This document shows, piece after piece, positions 17,181 to 26,359 of a stretch of DNA of 64,000 bases. A program made the position numbers and the translations under genes. The notes beneath the pieces are model-generated. The model made no database searches. It had not been told where the DNA came from and was given only the letters and a program-made list of their open reading frames with translations. Source of the DNA: Rhizobium sp. WYJ-E13 (lineage in GTDB: Bacteria; Pseudomonadota; Alphaproteobacteria; Rhizobiales; Rhizobiaceae); the NCBI RefSeq assembly GCF_018987265.1, contig NZ_CP076853.1:3313501-3377500 (forward strand). The letters are read 5' to 3'. Within the stretch, counting starts at the first letter, position 1. Every line of letters begins with the position of its first letter.

Positions 17181-18275
17181 ATGAACCAGCTCCAATCCCA
17201 CAAATCCTCGCTCGGCTATTTCCGCTGGGCTTTCATCGTCACGGCGGTCGGCCTTGCACTCGGCGCCTTCCTTGGCTGGCAATCGACCGGCACACTTGGC
17301 GGCATGGCCACCGTTTTCTTCATCTGCACCGTGCTGGCCGTTCTGGAGATTTCGCTCTCCTTCGACAATGCCATCGTCAACGCCAACAAACTCAAGGAAA
17401 TGACCCCCGTGTGGCAGCACCGCTTCCTGACATGGGGCATCGTCATTGCCGTTTTCGGCATGCGTATCGTCTTTCCGCTGGCAATCGTCGCCATCGCGGC
17501 AAAGATCGGACCATGGGAAGCACTCGTGCTGGCGGCACGTGAACCTGCCGAATATGCCCGCATCATGAACGATGCCCATCTGCCGATCGCAGCCTTCGGC
17601 GGCACCTTCCTGATGATGGTCGGCCTCTCCTACTTCTTCAACCATGAGAAGGAAGTCCACTGGATAAGCTCGCTGGAGCGGCTGATGGCGCGTTCGGCCA
17701 CGATCAAGGGCATCGAGATCGCCTTCGTGCTCCTGCTGATCCTGCTCTTCTCCTACCTCCTGGAGGGTGAAGACGCGACCACCTTCGTCTACTGCGCCAT
17801 CTACGGTCTCGTGACCTTCCTGGCGGTGGAAGTCATCGGCGGTCTCCTCGATGCATCGCAGCGCGCGATGAGCGAGGCGGCAAAGGGTGGCCTCGGCGCT
17901 TTCATCTATCTGGAAGTGCTGGATGCCAGCTTTTCCTTCGATGGCGTCATCGGCGCCTTCGCGCTGACGCAAAACCTGTTCGTCATCGCCATCGGCCTCG
18001 GCATCGGTGCCATGTATGTGCGCTCCATGACGATCATGCTGGTGGAAAAGGGGACGCTTGCCGAATACCGCTATCTGGAACACGGCGCCTTCTACGCCAT
18101 CCTGATCCTCTCGGTGATCATGTATGTGCAGACCTTGACGCACATTCCTGAAGTCATCACCGGCCTCGGCGGCGCGGCGCTCATCGGCATCTCGCTCTGG
18201 TCATCGATCCGCCACAACAGGCACGAACGGCAGAAAGAAGCTGATGTCCCCGAGCGGGAGCGCCTGCACGCCTGA
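17181..18275 (+). CDS. DUF475 / TerC-like integral membrane protein
   Basis: A 364-residue polytopic membrane protein of the DUF475 family, related in pattern to TerC-type metal-efflux proteins. Eight or nine hydrophobic segments are visible. The paired acidic motifs typical of the fold occur twice: LEISLSFDNAIVNA near residue 60 and LEVLDASFSFDGVIGAFAL near residue 245. Acidic residues in such repeats are thought to handle divalent metal in TerC proteins, so manganese or another metal is a guess. I started at the ATG giving MNQLQSHK, with GAGGTG eleven bases upstream, rather than seven codons earlier. The gap upstream can be folded as a leader RNA. Confidence 0.88.
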   Translation: MNQLQSHKSSLGYFRWAFIVTAVGLALGAFLGWQSTGTLGGMATVFFICTVLAVLEISLSFDNAIVNANKLKEMTPVWQHRFLTWGIVIAVFGMRIVFPLAIVAIAAKIGPWEALVLAAREPAEYARIMNDAHLPIAAFGGTFLMMVGLSYFFNHEKEVHWISSLERLMARSATIKGIEIAFVLLLILLFSYLLEGEDATTFVYCAIYGLVTFLAVEVIGGLLDASQRAMSEAAKGGLGAFIYLEVLDASFSFDGVIGAFALTQNLFVIAIGLGIGAMYVRSMTIMLVEKGTLAEYRYLEHGAFYAILILSVIMYVQTLTHIPEVITGLGGAALIGISLWSSIRHNRHERQKEADVPERERLHA

Positions 18276-18320
18276 TGGTCAAAAAGCCGCGGCGGTCTGG
18301 CGCTGCGGCCCGCATAGTCC

Positions 18321-18355
18321 AAAAAACAAAGCCCGCGACCAACCGGTTGCGGGCT
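18321..18355 (-). terminator. Terminator of the DUF1127-like gene
   Basis: An 11-bp stem, AGCCCGCGACC with GGTTGCGGGCT (one G-T pair, four-base loop), is followed on the minus strand by TTTGTTTTTT. It lies 49 bases past the small gene's stop codon and converges with the DUF475 gene. Confidence 0.85.
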
Positions 18356-18403
18356 CATTCATTCAAGAGGTACTTGGTATTCAATCTATGCATCCGGCAC
18401 GTA

Positions 18404-18574
18404 TTACCGGATGACACGGCCGAAGCTAACCGGATCGATACCAAGTTCCTGCAGGTCACGGGCGCGCGGCTTGCGGCCACCTTCGACAGCGGCGCTGACT
18501 GCGTTCGCAGCACCGAGCGCTGCAAAGGCGCGGGCCAGGAAACTATTGTGGATCGACTTTCTGAAAGCGGACAT
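18404..18574 (-). CDS. DUF1127-like small protein (56 aa)
   Basis: A 56-residue product running from MSAFRKSIHN to SFGRVIR. The C-terminal ARDLQELGIDPVSFGRV matches the DUF1127 (YjiS-like) pattern of a leucine/aspartate helix ending in an arginine-containing tail. Such proteins are abundant in rhizobia; some bind RNA and affect phosphate or stress responses in Agrobacterium and Rhodobacter. AGAGGAAAAGAAG precedes the ATG as a good ribosome site, and a strong terminator follows, so it is a complete one-gene unit. The family call is from pattern only, because the Trp/Arg-rich N-terminal half of typical DUF1127 proteins is replaced by an Ala-rich helix. Confidence 0.78.
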   Translation of the reverse strand: MSAFRKSIHNSFLARAFAALGAANAVSAAVEGGRKPRARDLQELGIDPVSFGRVIR

Positions 18575-18790
18575 CTTCTTTTCCTCTCGCTCTTTGGTTG
18601 ACCCCTTCTAGATGGGGGAATCTGCATGCACCTACAACGCGCAGGAAATCACCGCAGCTATGCAAAAAGCGCATATTTCTTTCGCCGGCGAAAGAACCAA
18701 GCTCAGGGATATGATAAATTTTCCGTTTGAATTCACATACTTACAGGGACGTTAATTTCCAGATGCCGACAAAAATGACAAATCGCAAAG

Positions 18791-18820
18791 AAATGGCCGG
18801 CCGTGTCGCCACGGCCGGCC
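18791..18820 (-). terminator. Terminator of the tctCBA operon
   Basis: An 11-bp perfect stem, GGCCGGCCGTG with CACGGCCGGCC around TCGC, lies 30 bases past the tctA stop. The minus-strand continuation ATTTCTTTGCG is moderately T-rich. Confidence 0.82.
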
Positions 18821-18849
18821 TGAGTTAGGGGTCAGGGTCGTCTTTTGTT

Positions 18850-20367
18850 TTAGTCTTCGTTTGCCGCAAGCTGAGAGAGAACCTGGCCGCGGCCACGCAA
18901 TCTCAGGATCAGCGGAATGAGGAAGGCAGCAGCAGCGACGATCAATAGGCCGCAGGCGATTGGCGACATGACGAGCGTGGTTACATCGCCCTGACTGATC
19001 GACAGTGCGCGGCGGAGCTGCTGCTCCGCCAGCGGCCCGAGGATGAGGCCGACGACAGTAGGGGCGATCGGGTAACCGAAGATCCTCATGATATAGCCGA
19101 GCACGCCGAAGCCAAGCAGCATGCCGAGCTCAAAGACCGACGGGTTAGCACCGATGGTGCCGAGTGTGGCAAACAGCAGGATGCCGGCATAAAGCCATGG
19201 CTTCGGAACCGTCAGCAGGCGAACCCAGAGGCCGATCATCGGCAAGTTCAGGACCAGCAGCATCGCATTGGCAATCAGCAGGCTGGCGATGAGACCCCAG
19301 ACGAGCTGCGGATTGGTCGCAAACAGCAGCGGCCCCGGTTGCAGACCGTACTGCTGGAAGCCGGCAAGCATGATTGCCGCCGTCGCAGATGTCGGCAGGC
19401 CGAGCGTCAGCAACGGCACCAGCGTTCCGGCAGCCGAGGCATTATTGGCGGCCTCAGGACCGGCGACGCCTTCAATGGCGCCACGACCGAATTCCTCGGG
19501 GTTCTTTGAGAGACGCTTTTCTGTGGCATAGGAAAGGAAAGTGCCGATTTCGGCACCGCCGGCCGGCATGGCGCCGATCGGGAAGCCGATGATCGTGCCG
19601 CGCAGCCAAGGCTTCCAGGAACGCGCCCAGTCCTGGGCATTCATCCAGAGCGAGCCACGCACCGCTTCCACCTTGTCCTCGCCGCGATTGCCCTGGGCGG
19701 CGATATAAAGCGTCTCGCCGATGGCGAACATCGCGACGGCGAGCGTCGTCACCTCGATACCGTCGAGCAGATCGGGAATGCCGAAGGAAAGGCGAGCCTG
19801 GCCCGTCTGCTGGTCGATGCCGACCATGGCGAGCGCAAAGCCGATGAAGAGCGAGGTGAGACCGCGCAGCGCCGAATCCCCGAAGGCGGAGGAGACGGTG
19901 ACGAAAGCAAGCACCATCAGCGCAAAATATTCGCGCGGACCGAAAACAAGTGCCAGCTTGACGATATAGGGCGCGACGAAAGCGAGGCCGAGCGTGGCGA
20001 TGAGGCCAGCAACAAAGGAGCCGATGGCGGCTGTCGCCAGCGCCGGCCCGCCACGGCCCGCACGCGCCATCTTATTACCCTCGAGCGCTGTGACGATCGA
20101 GGCGCTTTCACCCGGCGTGTTCAGGAGGATCGAGGTGGTCGAGCCGCCGTACATGCCGCCGTAATAGATACCGGCAAACATGATGAGCGAACCGCCCGGA
20201 TCGAGCTTGTAGGTTGCGGGCAAGAGCAGCGCCACGGTCAGCGCCGGGCCAATGCCCGGCAACACGCCGACGGCGGTACCCAGGGTCACGCCGATGAAGG
20301 CATAGAGCAGGTTGATCGGCTGCGCAGCAACCAGAATACCCTGCCAGAGGAATTCGAATGTGCTCAT
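18850..20367 (-). CDS. tctA: Tripartite tricarboxylate transporter, large permease TctA
   Basis: Large membrane subunit (505 residues, around a dozen hydrophobic segments) of a tripartite tricarboxylate transporter that imports citrate-like acids with an ion gradient, using the periplasmic TctC protein for capture. Family signatures are [21 protein letters not shown] near residue 30, [20 protein letters not shown] near residue 67, and a repeated half with [15 protein letters not shown] and [20 protein letters not shown]. It is last in the tctC-tctB-tctA operon, 85 bases after tctB, with a terminator downstream. The exact substrate (citrate, tricarballylate or another carboxylate) cannot be read from sequence. 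Confidence 0.96.
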   Translation of the reverse strand: MSTFEFLWQGILVAAQPINLLYAFIGVTLGTAVGVLPGIGPALTVALLLPATYKLDPGGSLIMFAGIYYGGMYGGSTTSILLNTPGESASIVTALEGNKMARAGRGGPALATAAIGSFVAGLIATLGLAFVAPYIVKLALVFGPREYFALMVLAFVTVSSAFGDSALRGLTSLFIGFALAMVGIDQQTGQARLSFGIPDLLDGIEVTTLAVAMFAIGETLYIAAQGNRGEDKVEAVRGSLWMNAQDWARSWKPWLRGTIIGFPIGAMPAGGAEIGTFLSYATEKRLSKNPEEFGRGAIEGVAGPEAANNASAAGTLVPLLTLGLPTSATAAIMLAGFQQYGLQPGPLLFATNPQLVWGLIASLLIANAMLLVLNLPMIGLWVRLLTVPKPWLYAGILLFATLGTIGANPSVFELGMLLGFGVLGYIMRIFGYPIAPTVVGLILGPLAEQQLRRALSISQGDVTTLVMSPIACGLLIVAAAAFLIPLILRLRGRGQVLSQLAANED

Positions 20368-20452
20368 GTCTTTGTCCCAAGCGGCGGCTCCTTAGGGGCA
20401 CTAGGACCGTCCGCGCAAAAAGCAAAAAACTGAAAGCGCAAGGCGGACGCTG

Positions 20453-20944
20453 TCAGAAGAACAGATGTTCGAGCGGGCCGGCCGGCAGCGTCAGCTGCAG
20501 CAACTGCGAGAAGATCGCCCAGACGATGAAGCTCATGATGATGCCGATGGGCAACGAGATCCAGATCTGGCGCTTGCCGAAACCGCGTGCGGTCAGCGCA
20601 AAGAGCACGCCGGTCGCAATCGAGAAGCCGGCGGTGCGCAGGAGCAGCATCTGCCCGGCGAGGCCCGCGATAATCCAGATAACGGGCGCCACTTCCTGAT
20701 GCTCGCGTTCCGGAAAATCGCCGCGCCAGGCTTCGATCGCCGTCCATATGCCAAGACAGAACAGGCCGAGGGCGACAAGCTGCGGGACGGTCGACGGGCC
20801 GATGCGATCATATTGCGCGATCGTCTTCAGATGCGAGGCATCCCAGAAGACCGCAGCAGCGACCACGATGAGGAAGGGGGCAATGATCAGCGCCGCCCAA
20901 TCGGGGCGGCGCTTCGTTGCCGATGAGGTATCGGCTTCGCTCAT
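20453..20944 (-). CDS. tctB: Tripartite tricarboxylate transporter, small permease TctB
   Basis: Small membrane subunit of the transporter, 163 residues from the chosen start MSEADTSSATKR. Four hydrophobic segments are visible (about residues 20-38, 55-75, 90-125 and 132-155), the TctB pattern. The longer frame reaching to 21070 would add 42 codons that lie inside tctC and are basic junk, so I used the ATG that overlaps the tctC stop by four bases, as expected for coupled translation. It bridges TctA and is needed for transport in characterised systems. Confidence 0.93.
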   Translation of the reverse strand: MSEADTSSATKRRPDWAALIIAPFLIVVAAAVFWDASHLKTIAQYDRIGPSTVPQLVALGLFCLGIWTAIEAWRGDFPEREHQEVAPVIWIIAGLAGQMLLLRTAGFSIATGVLFALTARGFGKRQIWISLPIGIIMSFIVWAIFSQLLQLTLPAGPLEHLFF

Positions 20945-21885
20945 TGAACGAGACCGATATCTTTGAGAATGCCTTCGGTAGCGGAGACATCCTTTTCGAG
21001 CTGCGCCTTGAACTCGTCCCCTGCGAGGTAGGTATCGGCCCAGCCCTTGGTCTTCAAGGTTTCCTGCCACGCGGCAGACTTGTGCAGCTTGTCGAAGTCG
21101 GCCGCTATCGAGGCGACTTCTTCATCGGTCAGGCCCGGAGCGGCAGCGACCATGCGCCAGTTCTGGATGGAAACGTCGGTACCGGCTTCCTTGAAGGTCG
21201 GAGCGTCGACGCCGGCAATGCGGGCATCGCTGGAAACGCCGAGCAGGCGCAGCGTGCCGGCCTTGACCTGCGATTCGAACTCGCTGTAGCTCGAAATGCC
21301 GGCCGTGACCTGACCGCCGAGGATAGCGGCGAGTGCTTCACCACCACCGGAGAAGGCGACATAGTTGATCTTCGTCGGATCGACACCGGACGCCTTGGCG
21401 ATCAGGCCGACCGCGATATGGTCCGTGCCCCCGGCAGAACCGCCACCCCAGGAAACGGCGCCCGGATCAGCCTTCAGCTTTGTGACGAGATCGGCAAGCG
21501 TCTTGATGTCGGACGCGGCCGGAACGACAATGGCTTCATACTCGCCGGTCAAACGGGCGATCGGGGTGACGTCCTTCAGCGTGACGACCGACTTGTTGGT
21601 CAACAGGGCGCCGACCATGACGTAGCCACCGACAATGAGAGCGTTCGGATTGCCGGCACTCTGGCTGCTGAACTGGGCAAGACCGATAGAACCTCCGGCA
21701 CCCGGTACGTTCTGAACTTGAACGCTCTTGGAAATGCCTTCCTGCTGCAGCACCGTCTGCAGCGAGCGGGCCGTCTGGTCCCAGCCGCCGCCGGGCGCTG
21801 CCGGTGCGATGATTGTGTAATCGGCTGCATAGGCCGGCAACGCGATAACGGCTGCCAAAAGGGTTGCGATGAAAGTGTGCTTCAC
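20941..21885 (-). CDS. tctC: Tripartite tricarboxylate transporter substrate-binding protein TctC
   Basis: Periplasmic binding protein of 314 residues (Bug/TctC family). The signal peptide MKHTFIATLLAAVIALPAYA ends at an A-X-A site before ADYTI. The first mature strand and loop, IIAPAAPGGGWDQTAR, form the anion-binding P-loop-like motif of the family; VPGAGGSIGLAQF and SWGGGSAGGTDH are the other ligand-contacting segments. It is first in the tctCBA operon and overlaps tctB. The acidic TctD/TctE-like regulators lie about 2.3 kb away on the other strand. The 483 bases upstream should contain its promoter. Confidence 0.95.
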   Translation of the reverse strand: MKHTFIATLLAAVIALPAYAADYTIIAPAAPGGGWDQTARSLQTVLQQEGISKSVQVQNVPGAGGSIGLAQFSSQSAGNPNALIVGGYVMVGALLTNKSVVTLKDVTPIARLTGEYEAIVVPAASDIKTLADLVTKLKADPGAVSWGGGSAGGTDHIAVGLIAKASGVDPTKINYVAFSGGGEALAAILGGQVTAGISSYSEFESQVKAGTLRLLGVSSDARIAGVDAPTFKEAGTDVSIQNWRMVAAAPGLTDEEVASIAADFDKLHKSAAWQETLKTKGWADTYLAGDEFKAQLEKDVSATEGILKDIGLVQ

Positions 21886-22368
21886 GATGTGTCCTCCGTG
21901 CGGCGGCTGAGCGGACCGCCACTGCTATTTTTGAAAACGAGGAGAGATCACCGATCGGTGGACGCAATTGTCCTGATAGCGAGCGGAAGTCCCCCCGGAA
22001 ATTCTTCAACTCTCCGCCTCCACGGAGAGGAAGTAGCCCAAGCCATCATATGAAGCTGTCATTTAGCTGACATCGGCGGGATATCCAGTGCGACAAGACA
22101 CTTTTTGCCGTAATTCGACTACCGCTCGTCACAGCCAGGCAAGTAGCCCTTGCGGCGGATTCCTGGCGCTCGTCGCCAGCTTCAACCGCGCCAAGGATGG
22201 CACAATGGTCGTGCCGGCTGAATATCTGGAAGTGGTGATCCACAAAGGCTGATTGCCGCTGTCGCGGGATCAATGCGGAAGGGCGGGGCACGCCAGAGGT
22301 AAACCTCGCCCTTTATACGTTGTCGACTTGGAATTCGCTGCTGAACTGCAGCATTGACGAGCGAGGTT
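21886..22368. other. Intergenic region upstream of tctC, with a possible gene remnant
   Basis: No complete gene is supported in these 483 bases. The tctC promoter should lie near the 21886 end. A plus-strand stretch from about 22130 to the stop at 22250-22252 has coding-like third positions and translates to ...LALVASFNRAKDGTMVVPAE and YLEVVIHKG, but no start or ribosome site accompanies it. It could be the tail of a degraded gene, or chance. The rest shows nothing I can name. Confidence 0.35.
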
Positions 22369-23433
22369 TTACTGCGTGCGCAGCACCTCATTCCAATGCG
22401 CAATCAGCCGCGCCCGCTTCACCTGATCGAGATAGACCATCAGGCCGGGGCTGACCGGTACAGGGCGCAACTGTGCACCGAGAAGTTCCTGCAACGTATT
22501 GGCAGTATTCTCGCCCGCCACTTCCGGGCTGACGGCCGGGATCTGCAGTTCGCGGGCCATGATCGTCTGGCCTTCCTTCGACATGAAGAAGGCAAGGTAG
22601 CGACGACCGAGTTCGGGCTCGGCGGCAGCTTGCGGCACCAGGCCGATCCGCGACATCACGACGGTGTAGTCCTTCGGCAACACGATGCCGACGTCGGGGT
22701 GACGCGAGGCCCAGTCGGCTGCATAGGAGCCGAGGATATTATAGCCGAGCACGAAGCGCCCATCCGCCACGCGCTCGAGGATCGCCGAGCTGGTGGAATA
22801 TAGTTTTACGCCCGCCGCCCCCATCGCGCCGATCACCGACCAGATATCGCCGAACTGTTCCTGATCTCGCGCCATAAACAAAAAGCCGACGCCGGAACGC
22901 TCGATGTCATAGGTGCCGATCCGCCCATGGACATCGTTGCCCTTGCGCTTCAGATAATCGACTAATTCCGCACGCGAGCTCGGCACCGTTTCATGGGCAA
23001 AGCTGGGCTTATGATAGACGAAGACGGCCGGCTCGAAGGTCAGCGCATAAGCCGTATTGCGCCAGTTCGCCCATTTCGGCCACTGTGCACTCATCGGCAG
23101 ATTGCTCACCTGCGCATAGCCGTCGTTCGAAAGCTTCACCTGCAGGTCCATGGCAGAAGAGAAGGCGAAGTCCGCCGTCTTGTGGCCGGCATCCGTCTCC
23201 CTGACGATCCGGTCGTAGATGTCCCCCGTCAGCATGTCCTCATATTTGACCGCCACATCCGGATTGGCCTCCTGAAAGCCGCGGATCATCGGCTGCGCGA
23301 GCGGTTCGTCAAGTGACGAATAGACCGTCAGCACCGGCGCATCGGCATTGCCTGATTTCGCCGGGTAGAAGACCTGTTCCGCGGCGGCAAGACCGGGCAC
23401 CAGGCACAAGAACAGAATGAAAAGGCTCCTCAT
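22369..23433 (-). CDS. Periplasmic ABC-type (iron-like) substrate-binding protein
   Basis: A 354-residue extracellular solute-binding protein. The N-terminus MRSLFILFLCLVPGLAAAEQ is a Sec signal peptide. The body resembles the AfuA/FutA-type binding proteins: VLTVYSSLDEPLAQPMIRGF opens the fold and GRFVLGYNILGSYAADWA lies in the second lobe. No permease or ATPase gene is adjacent. Instead it sits in the same neighbourhood as the TctD/TctE-like pair, an arrangement in which such proteins can act as periplasmic sensors for the kinase rather than as transporters (inference). The start was moved to the ATG at 23433; the longer frame adds 116 basic codons overlapping nothing sensible. No clear Shine-Dalgarno. 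Confidence 0.84.
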   Translation of the reverse strand: MRSLFILFLCLVPGLAAAEQVFYPAKSGNADAPVLTVYSSLDEPLAQPMIRGFQEANPDVAVKYEDMLTGDIYDRIVRETDAGHKTADFAFSSAMDLQVKLSNDGYAQVSNLPMSAQWPKWANWRNTAYALTFEPAVFVYHKPSFAHETVPSSRAELVDYLKRKGNDVHGRIGTYDIERSGVGFLFMARDQEQFGDIWSVIGAMGAAGVKLYSTSSAILERVADGRFVLGYNILGSYAADWASRHPDVGIVLPKDYTVVMSRIGLVPQAAAEPELGRRYLAFFMSKEGQTIMARELQIPAVSPEVAGENTANTLQELLGAQLRPVPVSPGLMVYLDQVKRARLIAHWNEVLRTQ

Positions 23434-23501
23434 CGCGTAAGAATGCCCGAGCTGTACAGGCCAGACAAGGGTCGGCCTCCAATAGTCGCTGCAGCCAGAC
23501 C

Positions 23502-24014
23502 TCAAAGCTCGCGCTCGAAGAACATCAGGATCGGCTTCAGACCAACAGGGATTTCGTAATAGGCGTCTCGCTCGCGAAAACCCAGGCGGCGATATAGCTT
23601 CTGCGCGGCGATCTGCCGGTGTCCGGTATCGAGCCGCATCATTCGGTAGCCATCCTCCTTGGCCTGTGCAAGGGAAGCTTCGCAGAGCGCCAGCGCCGCG
23701 CCCCTGCCGCGTGCCGCCTCGGAAACGAAGAGCCGCTTCATCTCCGAAATGCCCGGCGCAATCTCGTGCTGCATCACGCAACCGACGATCTCTCCGTCAA
23801 GCCGTGCCAGGAATATTGCACCCTGAGGCCTTGCATGGATATCAGGCAGATCGGCAAGCAGCGCCTCGAACCGTGCGGGATTGTAGTAGAGATCGATCAC
23901 TGGCCGCTCGGCCGGGTAATTGTCGTAAAGCCATTGCCGGAACATGCGGCTAAGTTGGCGCGCGGCGTCAAGGTCCTCGGGGCTTTCCGCGAGCGCAATG
24001 GACATATCTGTCAT
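23502..24014 (-). CDS. GNAT-family N-acetyltransferase
   Basis: A 170-residue GNAT acetyltransferase. The acetyl-CoA-binding motif A is clear: EMKRLFVSEAARGRGAALAL, followed by motif B with KLYRRLGFRERDAYY. The N-terminal half (SIALAESPEDLDAAR...) is the usual variable acceptor part. I started at the ATG at 24014, preceded by GGGGG; a second ATG three codons in is possible, and the longer frame is antisense to the response regulator. The acceptor molecule is unknown. It lies between the binding-protein gene and the divergent regulators. Confidence 0.88.
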   Translation of the reverse strand: MTDMSIALAESPEDLDAARQLSRMFRQWLYDNYPAERPVIDLYYNPARFEALLADLPDIHARPQGAIFLARLDGEIVGCVMQHEIAPGISEMKRLFVSEAARGRGAALALCEASLAQAKEDGYRMMRLDTGHRQIAAQKLYRRLGFRERDAYYEIPVGLKPILMFFEREL

Positions 24015-24195
24015 TTTCAGGCCCCCCAGGCTTTGCCGTAACCTTATCACGGCCGCCTTCGCGCCGCCACCGGAGCGACGCATGGTGCGCGAGCGAATAC
24101 CCCTTGCCATCCTCCGTTCACCAAGTCCCAGAATCGCTGTGACATCCGGATGCCATCCCTGATAAACTCCCCGAAAAAATCGAGGGAAACATCCG

Positions 24196-24873
24196 TTGCG
24201 CATCCTGCTCACCGAAGACAATATCGCACTGGCCGACGGCCTGTCGGCGATCTTGCGCGGCACGGGCCATGCGGTGGATGTCGTCCATGACGGAGCCTCG
24301 GCCAATGCCGTCATCGCAGCAGAAAATTTCGATCTCGTCATACTCGATCTGAACCTGCCGGAGATGGACGGGCTCGATGTATTGCGCGCCATGCGCGCCC
24401 GCGGCAACCGGGCTGCCGTGCTCATCCTGACGGCCCGCGGCTCGCCGGAGGAACGTGTGAAGGGCCTGGATCTCGGTGCCGATGACTACCTCATCAAGCC
24501 CTTCGATATCGCCGAATTCGAGGCGCGCGTCCGCGTGCTCCTGCGTCGCCAGGCCGGGCTGCATTCCTCGACCGTCAGTTTCGGGGCAATCTCGCTCGAC
24601 CTCAACTCCCGCGCCTTTTCTGCCGGCGCCACACCGCTCGATATTCCCGCCCGCGAGCTCGGCCTCCTGGAAATCCTCTTCATGCGCGCCGGCAAGGTCG
24701 TCGCCAAGGAAGCGATCATGCAATCATTGACCGCTTTCGACGACGACATTTCGGCCAATGCCATCGAGCAATATGTCAGTCGCCTGAGAAAAAGGCTTTC
24801 GCCGCATGGCCTGACTGTCAAGACCGCCCGCGGCATCGGCTATTATCTCGACAAATTGCCCGAGGCCTCATGA
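24196..24873 (+). CDS. tctD: OmpR-family response regulator, TctD-like
   Basis: A 225-residue response regulator. The receiver domain (1-115) has Asp51 as phosphoacceptor in LVILDLNLPEMDGLDVL and Lys101 in YLIKPFD. The OmpR-type winged-helix domain covers about 125-222 (ARELGLLEILFMRAGKVV, then ISANAIEQYVSRLRKRL). Translation starts at TTG with AGGGAAA upstream; no nearer ATG preserves the receiver start MRILLTED. It overlaps the kinase gene by four bases (ATGA). Location beside tctCBA and resemblance to TctD make tctCBA the expected target; the symbol rests on that context. Confidence 0.88.
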   Translation: MRILLTEDNIALADGLSAILRGTGHAVDVVHDGASANAVIAAENFDLVILDLNLPEMDGLDVLRAMRARGNRAAVLILTARGSPEERVKGLDLGADDYLIKPFDIAEFEARVRVLLRRQAGLHSSTVSFGAISLDLNSRAFSAGATPLDIPARELGLLEILFMRAGKVVAKEAIMQSLTAFDDDISANAIEQYVSRLRKRLSPHGLTVKTARGIGYYLDKLPEAS

Positions 24874-26252
24874 CGGCAGCCTATTCGCTCCGGCGCCGAC
24901 TGCTTTTCTGGCTGCTTGTCTCGACTGCCGTCATCGGCACGCTGGCGCTTGCCGATACCTGGCGCGAGGCGGTGCAGACATCGAATATCGTTTCCGACCG
25001 CGTGCTCGCCGGTTCCGCACTGGCAATCGCCGAACGTGTCGTCGTCGCCGAAGACGGCACGCTCGAAGTGGACATTCCCTATGTCGCGCTGGAAATGCTG
25101 ACCTCGGCAGCGCAAGACCGCGTCTTTTATCGCGTCGACGGCCCGCCCGGAACATTCATCACCGGCTATCAGGCTCTTCCCGTATTGAAGGAAACACCGG
25201 GCGGTACGGCCGCCTTCGCCGACGACGTCTTCCGCGGCGAGCTGATCCGCGTCGCGACCTTGGGGCGCTCCGCCTCGACTGGCATCCGCTCCGTCCCTTT
25301 CGTTGTCACTGTCGCCGAAACCACCATTGCCCGCCGTCAACTTGCGCAGGCGATTCTCGTCCGCTCGGCATTGCGCCTCGCGGTGATGATTGCCGGTGCA
25401 GCCGTCATCGTCTGGATTTCTGTGACTGTCGCGCTGCGACCGCTCTACAAACTTGGCGATGCCATCGGCGAACGCAGCCCCGACGACCTGCATCCGATCG
25501 AACAATCCGTGCCGAGCGAGGTGCAGCCACTCGTCGATACCGTCAACTCCTTCATGGTGCGCCTGCAATCGGCCCTCGATGCGCTGCGCAATTTCACCGG
25601 CAATGCCAGCCATCAGCTCCGCACGCCTCTGACGATCATCCGCACACAACTTGCCCTTTCGGCCCGTGCCGGCTCTCTCGATGAAGCGCAGCACGCCGCA
25701 CTCAAGGGCGATCAGGCCGTGGCCCATGCCGAGCGCATCCTTGCCCAGCTTCTGCTGATGGCCAAGATCGACGCCGCGACCGCCAAGGAAGCGCTGACGG
25801 TCTCGGCCATCGATCTCACCGCCATCGCCCAGGAGATCACCGGTGAGCAGATCCCACGAGCTGCTGAAGCCGGCATCGATCTCGGGTTCGAGGGTGGTGG
25901 CCCCGCGATGATCCGCGCCGAACCGCTGCTGATCGGCGAATTGCTGCGCAATCTCGCCGGCAATGCCATCGCCTATGCTGGTAAGGGCGCGGAAGTGACT
26001 GTCCGTATCATGGAGGATGCGGAAACGGTCAGGCTGGAAGTCGAGGATAACGGCCCCGGCATTCTGCCGGAAAAGCTGGAAGCGGTCCGGAAGCGCTTCT
26101 CCCGCGGCAATGAATCCGGTGCGCCGGGTGCCGGTCTCGGCCTGCCGATCGTCGAGGAAATCGCCAATCTTTTCAATGCGAGACTCGTGCTGATACCAGG
26201 CCGCGGCGGCAGGGGCCTCAAAGCTTCCGTGACATTCAACCGGGCGGCCTGA
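24870..26252 (+). CDS. tctE: Sensor histidine kinase, TctE-like
   Basis: A 460-residue membrane kinase. A first transmembrane helix (about 12-30), a periplasmic sensor region (to about 165) and a second helix (about 168-190) are followed by a short HAMP-like linker. The HisKA box has ASHQLRTPLTIIR with the phospho-accepting histidine near residue 248. The catalytic domain shows the N box (LLRNLAGNAIAYAGKG) and the G boxes VEDNGPGILPEKL and GAGLGLPIV. It shares a four-base overlap with the response regulator. In the TctDE model the kinase senses citrate-like acids, possibly with help from the nearby periplasmic binding protein. Confidence 0.9.
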   Translation: MTAAYSLRRRLLFWLLVSTAVIGTLALADTWREAVQTSNIVSDRVLAGSALAIAERVVVAEDGTLEVDIPYVALEMLTSAAQDRVFYRVDGPPGTFITGYQALPVLKETPGGTAAFADDVFRGELIRVATLGRSASTGIRSVPFVVTVAETTIARRQLAQAILVRSALRLAVMIAGAAVIVWISVTVALRPLYKLGDAIGERSPDDLHPIEQSVPSEVQPLVDTVNSFMVRLQSALDALRNFTGNASHQLRTPLTIIRTQLALSARAGSLDEAQHAALKGDQAVAHAERILAQLLLMAKIDAATAKEALTVSAIDLTAIAQEITGEQIPRAAEAGIDLGFEGGGPAMIRAEPLLIGELLRNLAGNAIAYAGKGAEVTVRIMEDAETVRLEVEDNGPGILPEKLEAVRKRFSRGNESGAPGAGLGLPIVEEIANLFNARLVLIPGRGGRGLKASVTFNRAA

Positions 26253-26359
26253 AAGCCGTCACCGCGTTAACCTTTCCGCCTTGCATTCTTTCGCTGCATT
26301 GCACACACTGATTTTGGGAACAGCTAAGCCGATCAACGGCAAGCGGATAAAAGAGCAAT

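Noticed and set aside
22046..22291. An 81-codon minus-strand frame upstream of tctC
   Set aside because: There is no ribosome site or recognisable product, and the opposite strand has better coding statistics in part of the same stretch.
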